Assembly: GCA_037974965.1 (NCBI GenBank)
Contig: JBBPFI010000001.1
Span: forward strand, 1,984,001-2,048,000
Source of the DNA: Dacryopinax spathularia
Lineage: Eukaryota; Basidiomycota; Dacrymycetes; Dacrymycetales; Dacrymycetaceae
DNA: 64,000 nucleotides
Direction of reading: 5' to 3'
The notes beneath the pieces were generated by a model. That model did no database searches. It saw nothing but the letters and a program-made list of their open reading frames with translations, and was not told where the DNA came from. Below are positions 12,407 to 25,023 of the stretch, one piece after another (position 1 is the first letter of the stretch; each line of letters opens with the position of its first letter). The position numbers and the translations under genes were made by a program.

Positions 12407-13182
12407 ATGTCACTCAACTGGGCGATGCTCGACCCCTCTTCCTCCGAGCCAATCCCGCTCCCAGGGGAAGAGATGATCCTCTCCCTCCCCGGGGCGGAGA
12501 TCACTCTGCTCATACCCGATCCGCCTGCTCCTGCGCCTGGCTCGGGCGCGACTGCAGGAGGGGCGGGAGGGAATGGGAGGAAATGGGTGTGTGCGGGGAG
12601 AGTGTGGGTGTCGGATCATCGGGTGCGTGTTTAGCTTCCTACTACCGCGCCTCTATGCCTTGCCGGCGGTGACGGCGGCGGCGTGATGGGTGAGAGCTGG
12701 GTGTAGCAAGAGCTGACACGAATCTTGATGTTTGTAGGTAATCTTCGTCCCCACCCCTACCTCAAGCAAAGACCCCGCGCCGTACAAGTCCCTCTCCCTC
12801 CCCCACGCCAACATAATCAGCACGACCTTCCAGCAGCCCATCTTCGGCTCCAACCACGTCGTGCTCCTCATAGCTCCCTCGCCGGGCGGGGGGTTGGAGA
12901 AGGGTACGAAGGCCGAAGTGAGGTTTAGGGATAGGGGCGTGTTCGAGTTTGTCAAGGTACTGGAGGCGGCGAGGGAGAGGGCGATCCAGAAAGAGAGGGA
13001 GAAGGGGGAGGAAGCGCTACGTACGTTTGGCTTTCAATTGCTGCCCTTTGACCGCTGGATGCTGACTGGGGTTACTAGCTGTCTATGAGGCCCCACCGCC
13101 GGCGGTTGGGTCATCCTCTGGAGCAGGTCCATCCGGTGCGCAGGCTGTCCCGGAGGACGCCCCGCCTGGATATGATATGTAG
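12407..13182 (+). CDS. WBP2-like GRAM-domain protein with a PPxY tail
   Basis: Three exons (12407-12622, 12738-13020, 13079-13182) encode 200 residues. The first intron interrupts the GRAM core and restores HRVIFVPTPTS, matching the RVIFL strand of WW-domain-binding protein 2. The diagnostic block TTFQQPIFGSNHV follows, as in WBP2 (KQPVFGANY). The C-terminus ends APPGYDM, a PPxY motif of the kind bound by WW domains such as those of Rsp5/Nedd4-type ubiquitin ligases. The charged helix KAREKEGEEA-like segment near residue 165 is typical of the family's fungal members. A membrane or transcription-adaptor role is inferred from the family; it has not been shown for this protein. Confidence 0.85.
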
Positions 13183-13303
13183 ACGTGGGTAATTCAGTAT
13201 ACATATATGCAGGTCATGTACGAGCCAGTGTCAGAAAATCAAGATCCTGTATTCCATCTATCGATACAGTGTGCCAGTCAGGAGACAAAATGTAAAAGGT
13301 GCG

Positions 13304-14137
13304 CTAGTAGTCTAGCACGCCGGTCCCTTCTGCCTGCCCTGTCGCCTCCTCATCGTCGAACCAGGCCTCCTCGCCGTCCCTCTCCCTCTCCGCGTCCCAC
13401 TTATCTTCCCAGTCACAGCTGTAATCTGCCCAGTCCAGCTCGCCTCGCACGAACCTCTCACGGATCGCTCGCTCAAAAGATCTCTTAACACCCTCTGGAC
13501 TCGCTTCTTCCTCCTCAGAATCAGTCTCATGTTCACTCATCGATCCGAGCTCATCGTCCTCCCCCTCCTCCTCCCCTTCTCCACCAGCAGCTTCTTGCAC
13601 GCGAGCGACTCTCTCGCGCTCCCGATCCGCCCTTCTAGCCGCTCGCACTCTTCTCTCCCTCCTCAGTTCCTCCCCAACCCTCTCCTCCTCATACCCTCCC
13701 AGCAGTTTCCCAAGATCACCCACCATACCCTCCCCTTCTGGTCCTTCCCTGCCCACAAACTCCCGTTTGGCCCATTCGCGCTCTTCGGCAGCTTCTTCTT
13801 CCCCTGGCTTGGGCAGTGCGAGGCCTACTGAGGGTCCGCCATGGAGTGACCAGAGCGCTGGTTCTCGTTGCGCTGCGAAGGACCAGCGGAGTTGAGGAGG
13901 AGGAGGGGACTGGGATGCGTATGCGAGACGACGATTCCGGATTAATGGGAGCTGGGCGCGCTGCTCGGGTGTAAGGAGGGCGGAGAATGCTGATGCATGG
14001 GAAGGGGGCAGCTGGGGAAGATGAAGGCGGAGAAATTCGAGTGGTTCTTTAGCTGGAGAAGGGGTATAGTCGGATGGGAGGGAGAGGTAGGAGAGTATTG
14101 GGCCGGCGTCGAACGAAGGGGCCGAGGGGGATATCAT
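13304..14137 (-). CDS. CCDC97-like protein (DUF2052)
   Basis: A single exon of 277 codons. The N-terminal half is helical with leucine-rich segments. The middle is highly charged with a coiled-coil-like Arg/Glu stretch (about 165-200), followed by an acidic run. The C-terminus carries the family mark: an RSFERAIRERFVRGE helix, then DYS-x-x-DWED and DGEEAWFDDEE, close to the CCDC97 pattern of RFL-x-G-D-x-FDY and acidic EE-x-YFD. In animals CCDC97 is found with the SF3B part of the U2 snRNP; a splicing role here is inferred. It is divergent from the next gene over ~515 bases. Confidence 0.75.
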   Translation of the reverse strand: MISPSAPSFDAGPILSYLSLPSDYTPSPAKEPLEFLRLHLPQLPPSHASAFSALLTPEQRAQLPLIRNRRLAYASQSPPPPQLRWSFAAQREPALWSLHGGPSVGLALPKPGEEEAAEEREWAKREFVGREGPEGEGMVGDLGKLLGGYEEERVGEELRRERRVRAARRADRERERVARVQEAAGGEGEEEGEDDELGSMSEHETDSEEEEASPEGVKRSFERAIRERFVRGELDWADYSCDWEDKWDAERERDGEEAWFDDEEATGQAEGTGVLDY

Positions 14138-14651
14138 CGTTGTGTCATTGTTACTCTCTCTTAACCTTAGCCCATAATCAGACGCATTGTGTGATCACAA
14201 GAAATAATGTACAAACCTTGTACAATTCGCTACGACGCGCCGATGTACTATTTCCGGCATCATCAATTGACAATGTTCATTGTCGGCTGACCATTCGTCC
14301 ATCGCCCAATCCGCCTCCGTAACGGACTCAATCGCCTGCTGCACGTGACGGCTGACTTCAGGCGTGCACGCAGCTCTGCGCCAGTAGTGTCTGCACCCTC
14401 CGACAACCGCATCGCAGCCTTGGACACCGGCGGCTTCACCACAAACTACATACATACATACGGAGAAACACTACATACCCATTTCGGTCTACAAACAGCG
14501 ACACCTACACTTACACTTACAAAGGGAATAAATCAGTCAACACGGCGGAAGATATCACAACTGCAGAGCTGGACGACCTGTGCGCCTTCTCTTTTCACTG
14601 CCTCTTAGTGTTGGATGATACTAACGGGAGGGCAGCCTAGCGGAGGAGGAG

Positions 14652-17563
14652 ATGTCCGCTTCTGCTCCTCAACCGGTAGAGGGAGGGAAGGAGAAGCCGC
14701 CAGAACCTGCAGAGATAGAGGAGGCTGAGTCGGATGATCTGGCGGCTGCACCGGCGGCAGGAGGGGAGGTAGACGAGGAGGAGGTTGAGGGCATGCGCCG
14801 GCGAGTACTGGAGCTGGGGCACGGGAAGGGCAAGGGAAAGAAAACAACCGAGGCTGAGCTAGCAGAGATGGTCCGCCCCCTCCGTTCCCTCTCCCTGCGC
14901 ATAGAAGCTGACAACGCACCAGGTCCTCCGCCTCACCGATCCTTCAACCCGCTCGACTCTCCAGGAAACGATCACTTCCCAAGCCTCGACCATCAAGCAC
15001 CTGCAGGAGATCGCCCATGCTCAGAGAACGTATTTTACTGCTAAACTTGAAGCGGAGAGAACGGAATGGGAGGCTGAGAGGCTAAGCTGGCAGAGGGTCG
15101 TCCAGGCTTTAGGGGAGAGGATGCGTCGTGCGGAGGAGGGTAGGCGCTTACCCGAGGTACGCCCTCACACTGCTCATCTTCCTCCACCATGTACTCACCC
15201 TGCTCCAGGAGGTTGAGCATGTGATCCGAGCGCTCCAGTCCGACAAAAGAGCTCTTCGACAGCAGGTACGCCTCCCCCATTCTACACACGTACGCATCAC
15301 GTGACTAAAATCACTCCCCTTCCCTACAGCTACAAGAAACCCATTCCCGGCTAACGACCCTCCAACAAACGCTGGACGACCTCCGACCGCTCCTTCTCCT
15401 CAAGCCCTCCCCTACCGCCGCCGCCGCCGTAAAACCCAAATCAGCGATCTTCTCACCGCGCACTCCGCGCGCTTTGAGGCCCGTTTCGGCGGACGCTAGG
15501 GCCGAACACCTCTTCTTGGCTGCTCGGAGGAGAGGTCCGGTTCTGCTGAGCGAAATGCTGGACAAACTCCCCCAACCTGTGCAGGCTTCTCTCTCCCATA
15601 CCGTGTCCGGCGTACCTCAAACGCCTAAAACGCCACGCCGGCGGCGCGCTCCTGCAGGGTCAAGCAGTGCAAAACCAGAAGAAGGCGACTACCCCGACCC
15701 GCGACGAACGCCGCACACCTCTCACGCACCCCAAGTCCCGCAGTCTGCACCCGCAGCGCCGGGGTTGGAGCAGATCTTGTCCGCTGCTAGGGAGCTGGAT
15801 GACGACGTGGGGAGGAGGACGGAGGGGCCGTATAAGCGGAGGAGGGTGGACGTGGACGTTGATGCCACGCCTACGAAGAGCACGTTCCGGCGGAGCGGGA
15901 TGCTAGAGGACGCCGCTCATTCTTCCGCTGCCTCTGCTTCTGGAGCAGCACCGGGGAGCGGGAGAGAGCGGACGGCGCTGGATGTGCTTGCGGAACAGGC
16001 GGTGTTCGGGAGTCAGGAGACGCATGTCTCGCGCACTCATTCCGCTCAGTCATCGCATTCCTCACATTCCTCGCACTCTTCACTCCAGGCTACCCCAGAC
16101 CCAGGAAGACAGCGAGGCGCCAGCCTTGGACCGGCATTCATGCTCTCCCCTCCTCTGCCGCCCTCCACACCAACACCAACAACCAACCGCACTTCAACCC
16201 GAACAGCCCAAGCACCTCAGAATCAGAATCGAAAGCATGTGGAGATGGAGCTGCCTTTGGAGCCGAGGACGCCGAGGATGATGGCGCTCGAGAGCGATGT
16301 GAGGCGGGAGGTTATGCCTAGTCCTGCGCCTAGGGAGGGATGGGAGAGTAGGCGGGGGAAGAGAAAACGGGACGTTTCCCCTCCCGCGGGTGAAGTGGGA
16401 GAGGTAGAGGAAGGTACGCCGAGAGCGGGTGTTGGTGCTGATCCTGCATCTGCTGTGTTGGGCAAGGGGGCGTCGTCTGCCGTGCCAGAAGGAGCTGAAG
16501 ATGTACGTATGGCTGAGCCCCCGACAGATGGGCAGCAGAATCCGCTGCCTCAGGTCACGCAGGAGACGCGATCCGCTGAGGACGAGATTGCGGACGGGAA
16601 ACAGTCGTCACAACCTCCGTCAAAGGAGGATCTCGTTGCTGCTTTCCTGAAGGCAACGGCTTCCGCTGCGCCGCCAGGTCCTACCGAGGCTGATCCCTCC
16701 TCTGCTGCCGCTGCTGTCTCTTCCTCCGGCTCCACCTCGAACGCAGCGCCAAATCCTGCCTCGACCTCCTCCACCACTGCCCCCGCCGCTCCATCCACAG
16801 CCTCCACATCCATGAACGGAGAACTCCAGATAACCGAGAAGGACGTGGCGGACGCAGTCGCTTTCCTGGCCTCGGCAACGCTCCAGGCGGATAGGGGCCA
16901 GCTGGCCAAGATTGCGGGTGAGATGCCGAGGAGGCAGAGAAGTCCGTATGTTAAGTGGAGCAAGGAGGAGGATGAGCTTCTTACGAGGGTGAGTGCCGTT
17001 TCCACCGCCTTCTCGGTTTGCTGGGATGAAGCAAGTGGAGGCGGTATGCTGACGATGCTTTGGTAGGCGGTGGCCAAGTATGGCCAGAAATGGGACCTTG
17101 TACAAAAGGCGCTGCCAAGTAGGGGGTATCATCAAGTCCGCCAACGCTGGCTGCGAAAACTGGGTACGTCCCCATCCCGTTATTATTCCCTTCCAGCGAC
17201 GCTAACCGACCAATAGGGGTGTTCGACAATAACAAGCCCTCCGGAGGTCCGGGCTCTTCGCCTCCCACCCCGAGTCCCGGACCAAGTACGAGCACATATG
17301 CCAGCCCGCATGCGCATTCGCCGTTATCTGCGTACCAAGCCGGACAGGGCAACCTCCTGGCGCAGCTGGCGAGCCAGGTGAGCGGCAGCTCGGCTGGGAG
17401 CCCGAGTCCTACGCTTGGTGTGAGGGCAAGACGAGCAAGCGGAGAAATGAGTGAGGAAGGAAGAGGACTCCTATTTCCTGCTCCTGCGAGACCGCGTACG
17501 GAGTCGGGTGGGAAAGCGGACGGTGATGCGCCTGCGGCGCAACCTGCGGTTGATGGAACGTGA
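14652..17563 (+). CDS. Single Myb/SANT-domain protein with coiled coil
   Basis: A six-exon model (14652-14870, 14905-15156, 15209-15265, 15330-16988, 17067-17163, 17217-17563) gives 876 residues. After an acidic N-terminus, residues ~75-175 form a coiled coil (EIAHAQRTYFTAKLEAERTE and a Gln/Leu-rich heptad stretch). A long disordered Ser/Pro/Ala region follows. Near residue 730 comes one Myb-like domain, VKWSKEEDELLTRAVAKYG then WDLVQKALPSRGYHQVRQRW. It is a nuclear protein by inference; target sites are unknown. The first intron in the model is only 34 bases; it removes an in-frame stop and joins two clearly coding stretches. A base-call error there would explain the same data, so the 5' part is less certain than the rest. 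Confidence 0.75.
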
Positions 17564-17854
17564 ATGCGAATTTGGGGCGATGTGTTGGATATTTGGGTAA
17601 CGGGCGATGTGCGCTACACCGTTGACGACGGGCTATAAAAGGGTGTTATTTGTTGTATTCCACGCGATCTAGAAATCTATTTGGGTATCTTCTTACAACT
17701 AGCTACTGTACATTTCGCATCACTGCCCTTCCCGATGACCGCAGGAAGAACCAGGAAGGGGCAAGTTTATCCGGATTCGGCTCCGAGCACCTGACGTACA
17801 AAGTCCCCCGCGCGTCGCTGCCTGCTCCGGTTCGCGCATCTCTAGTCCGGGGTA

Positions 17855-20800
17855 ATGTCCGCCCCAGATGCCCACAACGGGCATATAGACGACGATCGAC
17901 CGTCTGTCAAAGGGCCACCGGATGATGGGGAGCCCATACCGGGATTGGAGGTGAATGGCGTACATGAGACGGGGGATGAGGCGTCGGTCATCGGTGAGGT
18001 CGAGGGACATGAGGTGGATAGCGGGATGTCCAATGGCCATGCGCTGAAGGAGGAGGGGGTGGTGGCTGTTGATCATGTGCACGAGAACGGAGTGGATGGG
18101 AATGAAACTGGCAAGGCAGAGGAGGAGACTGCTGAAGAGGAGGAAGAGGAGGAAGAGGAAGACGGCGATGAGGAGGATGAGGAACCGACCCTCAAGTACC
18201 AGACTATGACGGGGCCCGCATTCGACTTCCTGCAGAAGGAGGCCATTTCAGCCATCTATGTGTCCACCGAGTTCATGGTGCGTGCTTGTACCGCACCTAT
18301 GGTCTGTTACTGACTAACCGCCAGACGCTCGGTACGCATAACGGCGTCGTGCACGTCATCGACCACAAGGGCAACAAGATCAAGGCCTACCGTTCGCACA
18401 CCGCAACCATCAGCAGCATAGACGTCGACTACGACAACCAGTTCATTGCTACCGCTTCCGTAGACGGCAAAGTCATCATCCACTCGCTCCACACTCCTGA
18501 GAACTACGCATTCGACTTCCGACGCCCCATGCGGGCTGTTTCGCTCGAGCCGGGATTCGCGCACAAGAGCGGAAGGCAGTTCGTGTGTGGTGGGATGGCG
18601 GGGAATCTGTTGCTGCATGATAAGGGCTGGATGGGACATAAGGCGCAGATACTGCACAGCGGTGAAGGGCCGATCTGGGAGACGAGCTGGATGGGCAACT
18701 TGATTGCGTGGGCTAACGACCTAGTACGCCATTATTCCCGTCTATAGACGTAGTCTGGGTCTTATTGCTATGATAGGGTGTCAAGATCTTCGATACGGCC
18801 TCTCAGTCCCGAATTGGCTTCATCGACCGTGCCGCCGACGCACCCCGACCAGACCTCTTCAAATGTAATCTCCGTTGGCGGGACGAACATACCCTGCTAA
18901 TCGGCTGGGCCGACCATCTGAAGGTCGCACGAATCCGCCATCGGCCACATCCTCCTCCGGGTGCACCACCACTAATGATCGAGATCACCTCTCACTTCGC
19001 GCTCGATTACATGGTGGCCGGTATTGCGAGCTACCAGAGCTCGTACCTCATCCTATCGTACATTCCACCCGACACGTATGCGGAGGAGGAGACGGAAGAC
19101 CGCGAGCGACAACGAAGGAAGGCTGCTCTTCCACCGGAGCTGAACGTCATTTCTCGCTCTGGGGAACAAGAGTCCTCCGACGTCCTGGAGGTAGCGGGGT
19201 ACGGCTCATACGGCTGCAACGACTACGCACTTGCGCCTTCCATCCGGGAGAACGACCCATTCTTCGTCGTCATGAGCCCCAAATCCGTCATTGTTGTCCG
19301 ACCTCGAGACCAGAGCGACCACGTCGATTGGCTCGTCCAGAAGCAGCGCTACGCGGAAGCTCTTGAGGAAGTTGAGAGGATGGGAGGCGCACGGGAGTGG
19401 GATGTGATCAGCGTTGGGGAGAAATTGATCGAGAGCTTGGTTGAGCAGGGCCAATACGACAAGGCGGCACAGCTCTGTCCCAAGGTGTGCAGGGATAACG
19501 CGAAGGCGTGGGAGGACTGGATCTTCATCTTCGTTCAGAAGGGGCAGTTGCCGGTATGTCGAGGAAGTCTCTTATTCTGCCCGCGAGGCTAATTTTGTAC
19601 AGGCCGTTATTCCCGTCATACCTACGCATGATCCGCAACTCTCGCACGTCGTATATGAGATGGTGCTCGCACACTATCTGGCAAACGATCGGGATGCCCT
19701 ACTACGGACGATCCGCACTTGGCCGCATGGGATATACGACAGCTCCGCCGTCATCCTAGCCGTCCAAGGCGAACTCGAGCGCATTCCATCCTCCCCAATC
19801 CTGATGGAATGTCTCGCCGAGCTCTTCCTCCAGAATCGACAACCGGGACGAGCGCTGCCCTATCTGCTGAGGCTGCGGAAACCGAATGTCATCGATCTCA
19901 TACGGGAACATAATCTGTTCACGGCTGTCCGGGACCAAGTGCTTTTGCTGGTGGAGTTCGACCAGGATCTTGAGCAGCAGAGGAGGGAGAAGGAAGGCGA
20001 GAGTAGCACTGCTTCGCCCACTTCGAGACGGAGCGCTGCCATCGCATTGCTCGTAGAGCATACCGACTCAATTCCAGTACGTTGGACAATCGCTATCATC
20101 TAACTGGTACTTAAGCACATCTCTAGATCGGACGCGTCGTGCAACAACTCCAAGCACGACCGCTCTTCTTGTACATGTACCTGGATGCATTGTTCGAGCG
20201 AGATCCCCTTCTAACATCCGATTTCGCGGACCGACAGGTGGGGTAGTCCTTCTGCTATGAGAACCCATCAGACTGACATTCGGTCAGGTTGAGCTCTATG
20301 CCGAATTCGATCGTAAGCGTTTGATGGACTTCTTGCGGGCCAGCAACTACTATAGCTTGGAACGCGTGCGTCATCCCTACGGCTCTATGTGTTTTCACTG
20401 ATGGCAATACGGTTTTCAGGCATATCGCATATGTAAAGAGCGCGACTTTGTACCTGAACAGGTCTTCCTTCTTGGTCGCATGGGCAACAATAAGGCCGCT
20501 TTGAACCTTATCATTGAACGGCTTGGGGATGTCAACAGGGTAAGCATATCTGGCTACTCGGCACGTAGTCTTCTCTTACCTCGCTTACAGGCTATAGAAT
20601 TTGCGAAGGAGCAGAATGACGAGGAACTATGGGAAGATCTGCTGAAATATTCGGAGACCAGGCCCGGTTCGCATCTTACTTATATACCCCAGATGACGCA
20701 TTTGACTGACCCACATGCAAGCCTTTATTCGTGGTTTGCTCGAGAATGTAGGCTCGGAAATAAACCCCGTGCGACTGATCCGCCGCATCCGGAACGGATT

Positions 20801-21413
20801 AGAAGTACCAGGGCTAAAAGCGGCGTTGATCAAGATCTTGCAAGACTACAATTTGCAGGTGCGTCATGTTGCACTCCTTCCGTGATCCTCAACCTCACCC
20901 AAATGTTAGATTTCGCTTCTGCAGGGTACCAAAACCATCCTGTTCAGCGATTGCACGGACTTAGCCAGGCGACTGCAGCGCAGTCAGACGAGTGGTGCAT
21001 TTTGTAGTGGTAAGCGTCTGCTTCACTCTTTCGACGCGCCAGCTAATTTGCGTCATCAGCCACCATGCCATGTCCGATATGCGATCTCCCGCTGTTCGTA
21101 GCTCCCGACCCTGCTTCCGAACCTCAGCAACTGGCTCTATCCTTCTTTTGTGGACATATCGTCCACGCTACGCATGTCAAAGGCGCAGAACATCTGCCTC
21201 CACAACAACCGGATGTTGTGAAAGGCTTCCTTGGAAGTCAAGCCCGCACACGAGATCGGCTTGGGGCTAAGCTGGCCTAGTGAGTCTGAATGCTTCCTCT
21301 CACTGAAGTATACTGAAGCCAATTGTAGCGCTACTCGCGTACGCGCACGTCTTGAAGAGGGTTGTCCTGTATGTCATCAAGATGAAGAAGGGGAGGACGA
21401 TGCTAGTACGTAG
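17855..21413 (+). CDS. VPS41: HOPS complex subunit Vps41
   Basis: Twelve exons (starts 17855, 18325, 18777, 19603, 20127, 20288, 20420, 20591, 20722, 20925, 21060, 21329) give 994 residues. An acidic disordered N-terminus with a Glu/Asp run (about 90-112) leads to a WD40-like propeller (THNGVVHVIDHKGN, DYDNQFIATASVDGK). A clathrin heavy-chain-repeat region follows (YDKAAQLCPK, LAHYLANDRDALLRTIR, RICKERDFVPEQVFLLGRMG). The C-terminal RING is split over two exons: CPIC, then CGHIVH, then CPVC. Vps41 is the effector subunit of HOPS, which tethers vesicles to the vacuole/late endosome. Homotypic vacuole fusion and the AP-3 pathway depend on it in yeast. All exon phases fit. Confidence 0.93.
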
Positions 21414-21797
21414 CTTTGGACATTCGTTAGGTGTGATTCCCGAAACATGTATACCCATTATACGTATCTGTAGTTATGCTTTGTAAACAGAGACTATGTG
21501 CAGAGTCATTCTTCTCTCCCATGTTCTCGTTGGCGGCGAAATGGGCCATCTTGAAGCGAACAGCATAGCTAGACCAAATAATCCATTTTTTCCGAACTCT
21601 AACGTAACAAAATACGCAACCGAGTCCGTGTAAGTCCGTGCAGTGACGTCGCAGCGAACATAGCTAGGTAATAAGGCTAGCATGCCAGTCTCATCTCTAC
21701 CCATGCGCACCACGTTGGCTCGTTGAATTTCCTTTCAAGATATTTCCGTTTCATCTCATCGCCGTCGTGAACGTCATTAGTGGAGGCGGGACGGAGT

Positions 21798-22636
21798 CTA
21801 TGCGCTGTCGAGGTAGAACTTGACTTGGGCAAAGTTGTTGTCGTTGCCGTACTCGCTGATCAGCTTGCCGAGATCAGCGGTGAAGCCGAACCAGTAGTAG
21901 TCGGTGTCCCAGAAGAAGGTAGTGGGAACGGAGGTACCGTCGGTGTTGATCCATGTACCGGTGAGCTCGCCTGTGCTCGAGTCGTACGACCAGACAGAGG
22001 CCTCAATGAGGGTCGGATCATCAGCGATGACGTCGTAGTAGTTGTCGCCCACAGCAGGGAGTGCGCCGGAAGAAGTCGCAGCCGAAGGAGCGATGAGACC
22101 GAAGTTGTCGGAGCCCTGAGCGATGTCAGGCTCGTCTTGCTCCTGAACGAAACCGACGTAAGGAGTCTTGGCATCAGGACCGTTGGACGCCTTAAGCAGA
22201 GATGGGTTGGGAGTCAGGCAAGGGATCGAAACCTGGAGTGCCTCAGACTTGTCCGTCGTAGCTGTGCTGTAACTGTAGAGCATAGGATGAGCGTCGTTAG
22301 ACGCATATAGTTTGGGTGTAAGACTTACACTCCAGTAGCGTTCATCACCGAAGCGGAGAGCCAGCCCGCGGGACCTTGACTGACAACATACACGCTGATG
22401 AGGCCAGAGCAGGTCGCAGCAGGACCGGCACTCGGGCTGGGGCTAGGAGAAGCAGAGCGCTTTGCAGCCTGGACCTTGGTCGGCGAGTAGAGCGACTTGG
22501 GCTTGAGAGGGCCCAAATTGGCGGCCAGGCGCTTGGCGTTGGTCCACCCCTCCTCGAGCGTACGAAGAACTGGGGGAATCGCCAGCGCACTGGCGTACGT
22601 CGCAAGGAGCAGCAGGATCACCGCGCGGAATTGCAT
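21798..22636 (-). CDS. Predicted secreted protein, 260 residues
   Basis: Two exons (22636-22329, 22272-21798) encode 260 residues. The first ~19 residues are a classic signal peptide: a positively charged start, a leucine-rich core and an Ala-x-Ala end (TYASALA). A Lys-containing linker and a Ser/Pro run follow. From residue ~75 there is a compact domain with two or three cysteines, many Tyr, Trp and Asp, and segments GPAGWLSASVMNATG and FWDTDYYWFGF. I do not recognise the fold; the composition is that of an extracellular or wall-bound protein. The stop of VPS41 lies ~380 bases away in convergent orientation. Its upstream region has no clear TATA. Confidence 0.75.
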
Positions 22637-23971
22637 GATGGGCGAAGGTTGGGGTTTGCGGTGTCCGGACGGGGCGGAAAGCGGGTAAGGCGGAAAACCG
22701 GGAGAAAGATGGTAAGCCCTCCCATAAGTGTTATTCCAAACAGCTTTATAGTCAGAGAAAAAAGGTCGTCCTGCTGGTTTCAGGAAGGCGGGGTGAGCAC
22801 AAGTAATTTGTCCAGCCACTAGCTGTAGCAAGCCATCCCAGTCCAAAGTCGTGCCCTACATTGCGGGACCCTGCTGACGCGGAAGCATTTCCGTTGCCTA
22901 AAAAGGCAATGCCGGCATCGGCCAGAACGGGAAAGCGTGCACAGAGATGGCAGGACGGCCCGACTATACATCAGCTTGGCACTGGTTCCCGCACACCGTA
23001 GAACACGGATGAGCGGAGGCCAAAGGTGGCGTAGTAAGCACGGTCGAGCTCTAGGAGCAGCGTTCTCCTACCCTAACCCTGTCTCTCCCCGCCATAGAGA
23101 AGGCTGACGAGGGAGGTCGGGATTCCAGGCCTGCTGCCGTGATCGCTGAGCATAGAGGCGCCCTCACAAGAGAGACCGAGTCCTAAGGAGAAACCTCGCT
23201 TTTCCTTGAACGAAATATGCCGGCATTCTTCTGAGTCCCGCGGACATAATACGATCGCCTATAGCAGTCCCGAAGGTTTGACCAGGGGGTGATGGTCAGT
23301 CCAGCTGCTAGTACATTCGCGTCCGCGCCCGGCACAGCTCCCCATATGCCACATGCAGTCAAGTCGACTGGCAGGAAAGAGACTGTGGCCTTTCCACCAG
23401 GTCAAGGCGACTTGAGCACGTGCCGGGCAAGGGGTGGCGGGAATAGCAATGCACGTGAGTAATATCTTGGCGCAAAGTGAGGATCGTCATCAAGGGAGTC
23501 GGGTGCCAAGTCTCGGGAAGTAGCGATTATTGCTCAACAAAACCGTGCGAAGTGATGGTGCAAGCAGGTGAGAGGCTGGCGGATCGAGATATGACCGAGA
23601 AACCACGGAGGACACGACGACGTTGAGCAGACGAGCTTCCACGCAAGCAACGCCTCATTTGGCCGAGGCAGGGCAATCAACCCGCATTGCAGGAGAGCTT
23701 GAGACGAATACGAAGAAAGCAAGGAGGCAAAGACGAGAAGAAATGGGGGTCGGACGCTCGTCCGACAGAAGGTTGATGATGGTGGTCCAAGTCGGAAAAA
23801 GACGGACCCTAACGGATTCTAAGGGCGTCATCATTGTCCTGCTTCGTCCGATGATCTCCTTGTGAGGGGGGAAGTACAGCAACAACCGAGAGATATGTAG
23901 CATCAATAAGCAAGAACCGTCTACCTCTTCACCTTGAACAACTCGCATTGCGCATTGCCTGCTCCGTGACA
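22637..23971. other. Intergenic stretch of ~1.3 kb
   Basis: This lies between the starts of the secreted-protein gene and the dehalogenase-like gene, so it holds two divergent promoters. No coding signal was seen in either strand, and no repeat stood out by eye. Confidence 0.5.
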
Positions 23972-25023
23972 ATGCCTGTGCCGTTCGACCAGTTCAGAGA
24001 GTTTTTCCTCCCCGTCACACCGCCGCCATCGCACCCGTCACACCAGATCGTGATTCACGGCGTTCGTGCGGGCTCAGGACCTCCCCTTCTGCTGCTTCAT
24101 GGCTCGCCCGAGACGCATTACATGTGGCATCTCGTTGCTCCGACATTAGCAGACCACTTCACTGTGGTTGCATGTGACCTGAGGGGGTACGGCAAGAGCA
24201 GCAAGCCTGAGGTCGTACCGGGAGAGGATCCGCAGCATGAGTTGTACAGCAAGAGAGAGATGGCGAGGGACAACGTAGAAGTCATGTACGTTCAAAGCAT
24301 GTCCCCATATTTGAACGTCACTGAGTGCTTGTCCAGGAAGCAGCTAGGTTTCGACAGCTTCTACGTTCTGGCCCATGACCGCGGTGCGCGAGTAACGCAC
24401 CGAATGGTGCTCGACTACCCCGGTGTCGTCAAGAAGTTCATCCTCCTTGACATCGCACCTACGCTTGCAATGTATGAGTCGACGAACATGATGTTCGCGA
24501 CTGCATACTATCAGTAGGCATCTACTGCCCGCTTGCTGGATCATGCATACTGATCGGGTTGCGTAGCTGGTTCTTCCTCATCCAACCGTATCCCTTCCCG
24601 GAGATGCTCCTATCAGCGCTTCCTGAGGCGTACCTCTACCGCTCCTTCGTCCGCAACGGCAACCCAAGCGCGGACCATCCCGATATTCAGAAATACGGCC
24701 GCGATGCAATGGCGAACTACCTCGAGGTGTTCAAGACCCCTGGCACCATCCACGCAATCTGTGAGGACTACCGGGCCAGCGCGGGCATCGATATCCAGCG
24801 GGACAAGGCGGACCTGGAGAAAGGACACAAGATTGCCAGTCCAATGAAGGCGTTCTGGGGCAGCAAGGGTATCATCGGGAGAAACTGGGGCCCGATCGCT
24901 GAGTGGACAAAGGTCTGTGAGGAAGGAATGTTCGCAGGTGGAAACGAGATTGAGAGCGGACACTTTATTGCTGAGGAACAACCCGAAGAGGTCATCAAGC
25001 AGGCTTTGAACTTCTTTAAATGA
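23972..25023 (+). CDS. Alpha/beta-hydrolase, fluoroacetate (haloacetate) dehalogenase type
   Basis: Three exons (23972-24285, 24337-24513, 24567-25023) give 315 residues. Every catalytic element of the bacterial fluoroacetate dehalogenases can be placed. The nucleophile elbow is AHDRGAR with Asp119 and Arg120; the acid is Asp143 in LLDIAPT; His164-Trp165 (HWFF) and Tyr232 (DYRAS) correspond to the halide pocket; the catalytic base is His296 in SGHF. The oxyanion loop HGSPETHYMW stands where bacteria have HGFPQ. The enzyme should hydrolyse a carbon-halogen bond in small acids, or a related substrate, in the cytosol; there is no signal peptide. Epoxide hydrolase is the main alternative, but those lack this HW/Y set and carry two lid tyrosines. 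Confidence 0.85.
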
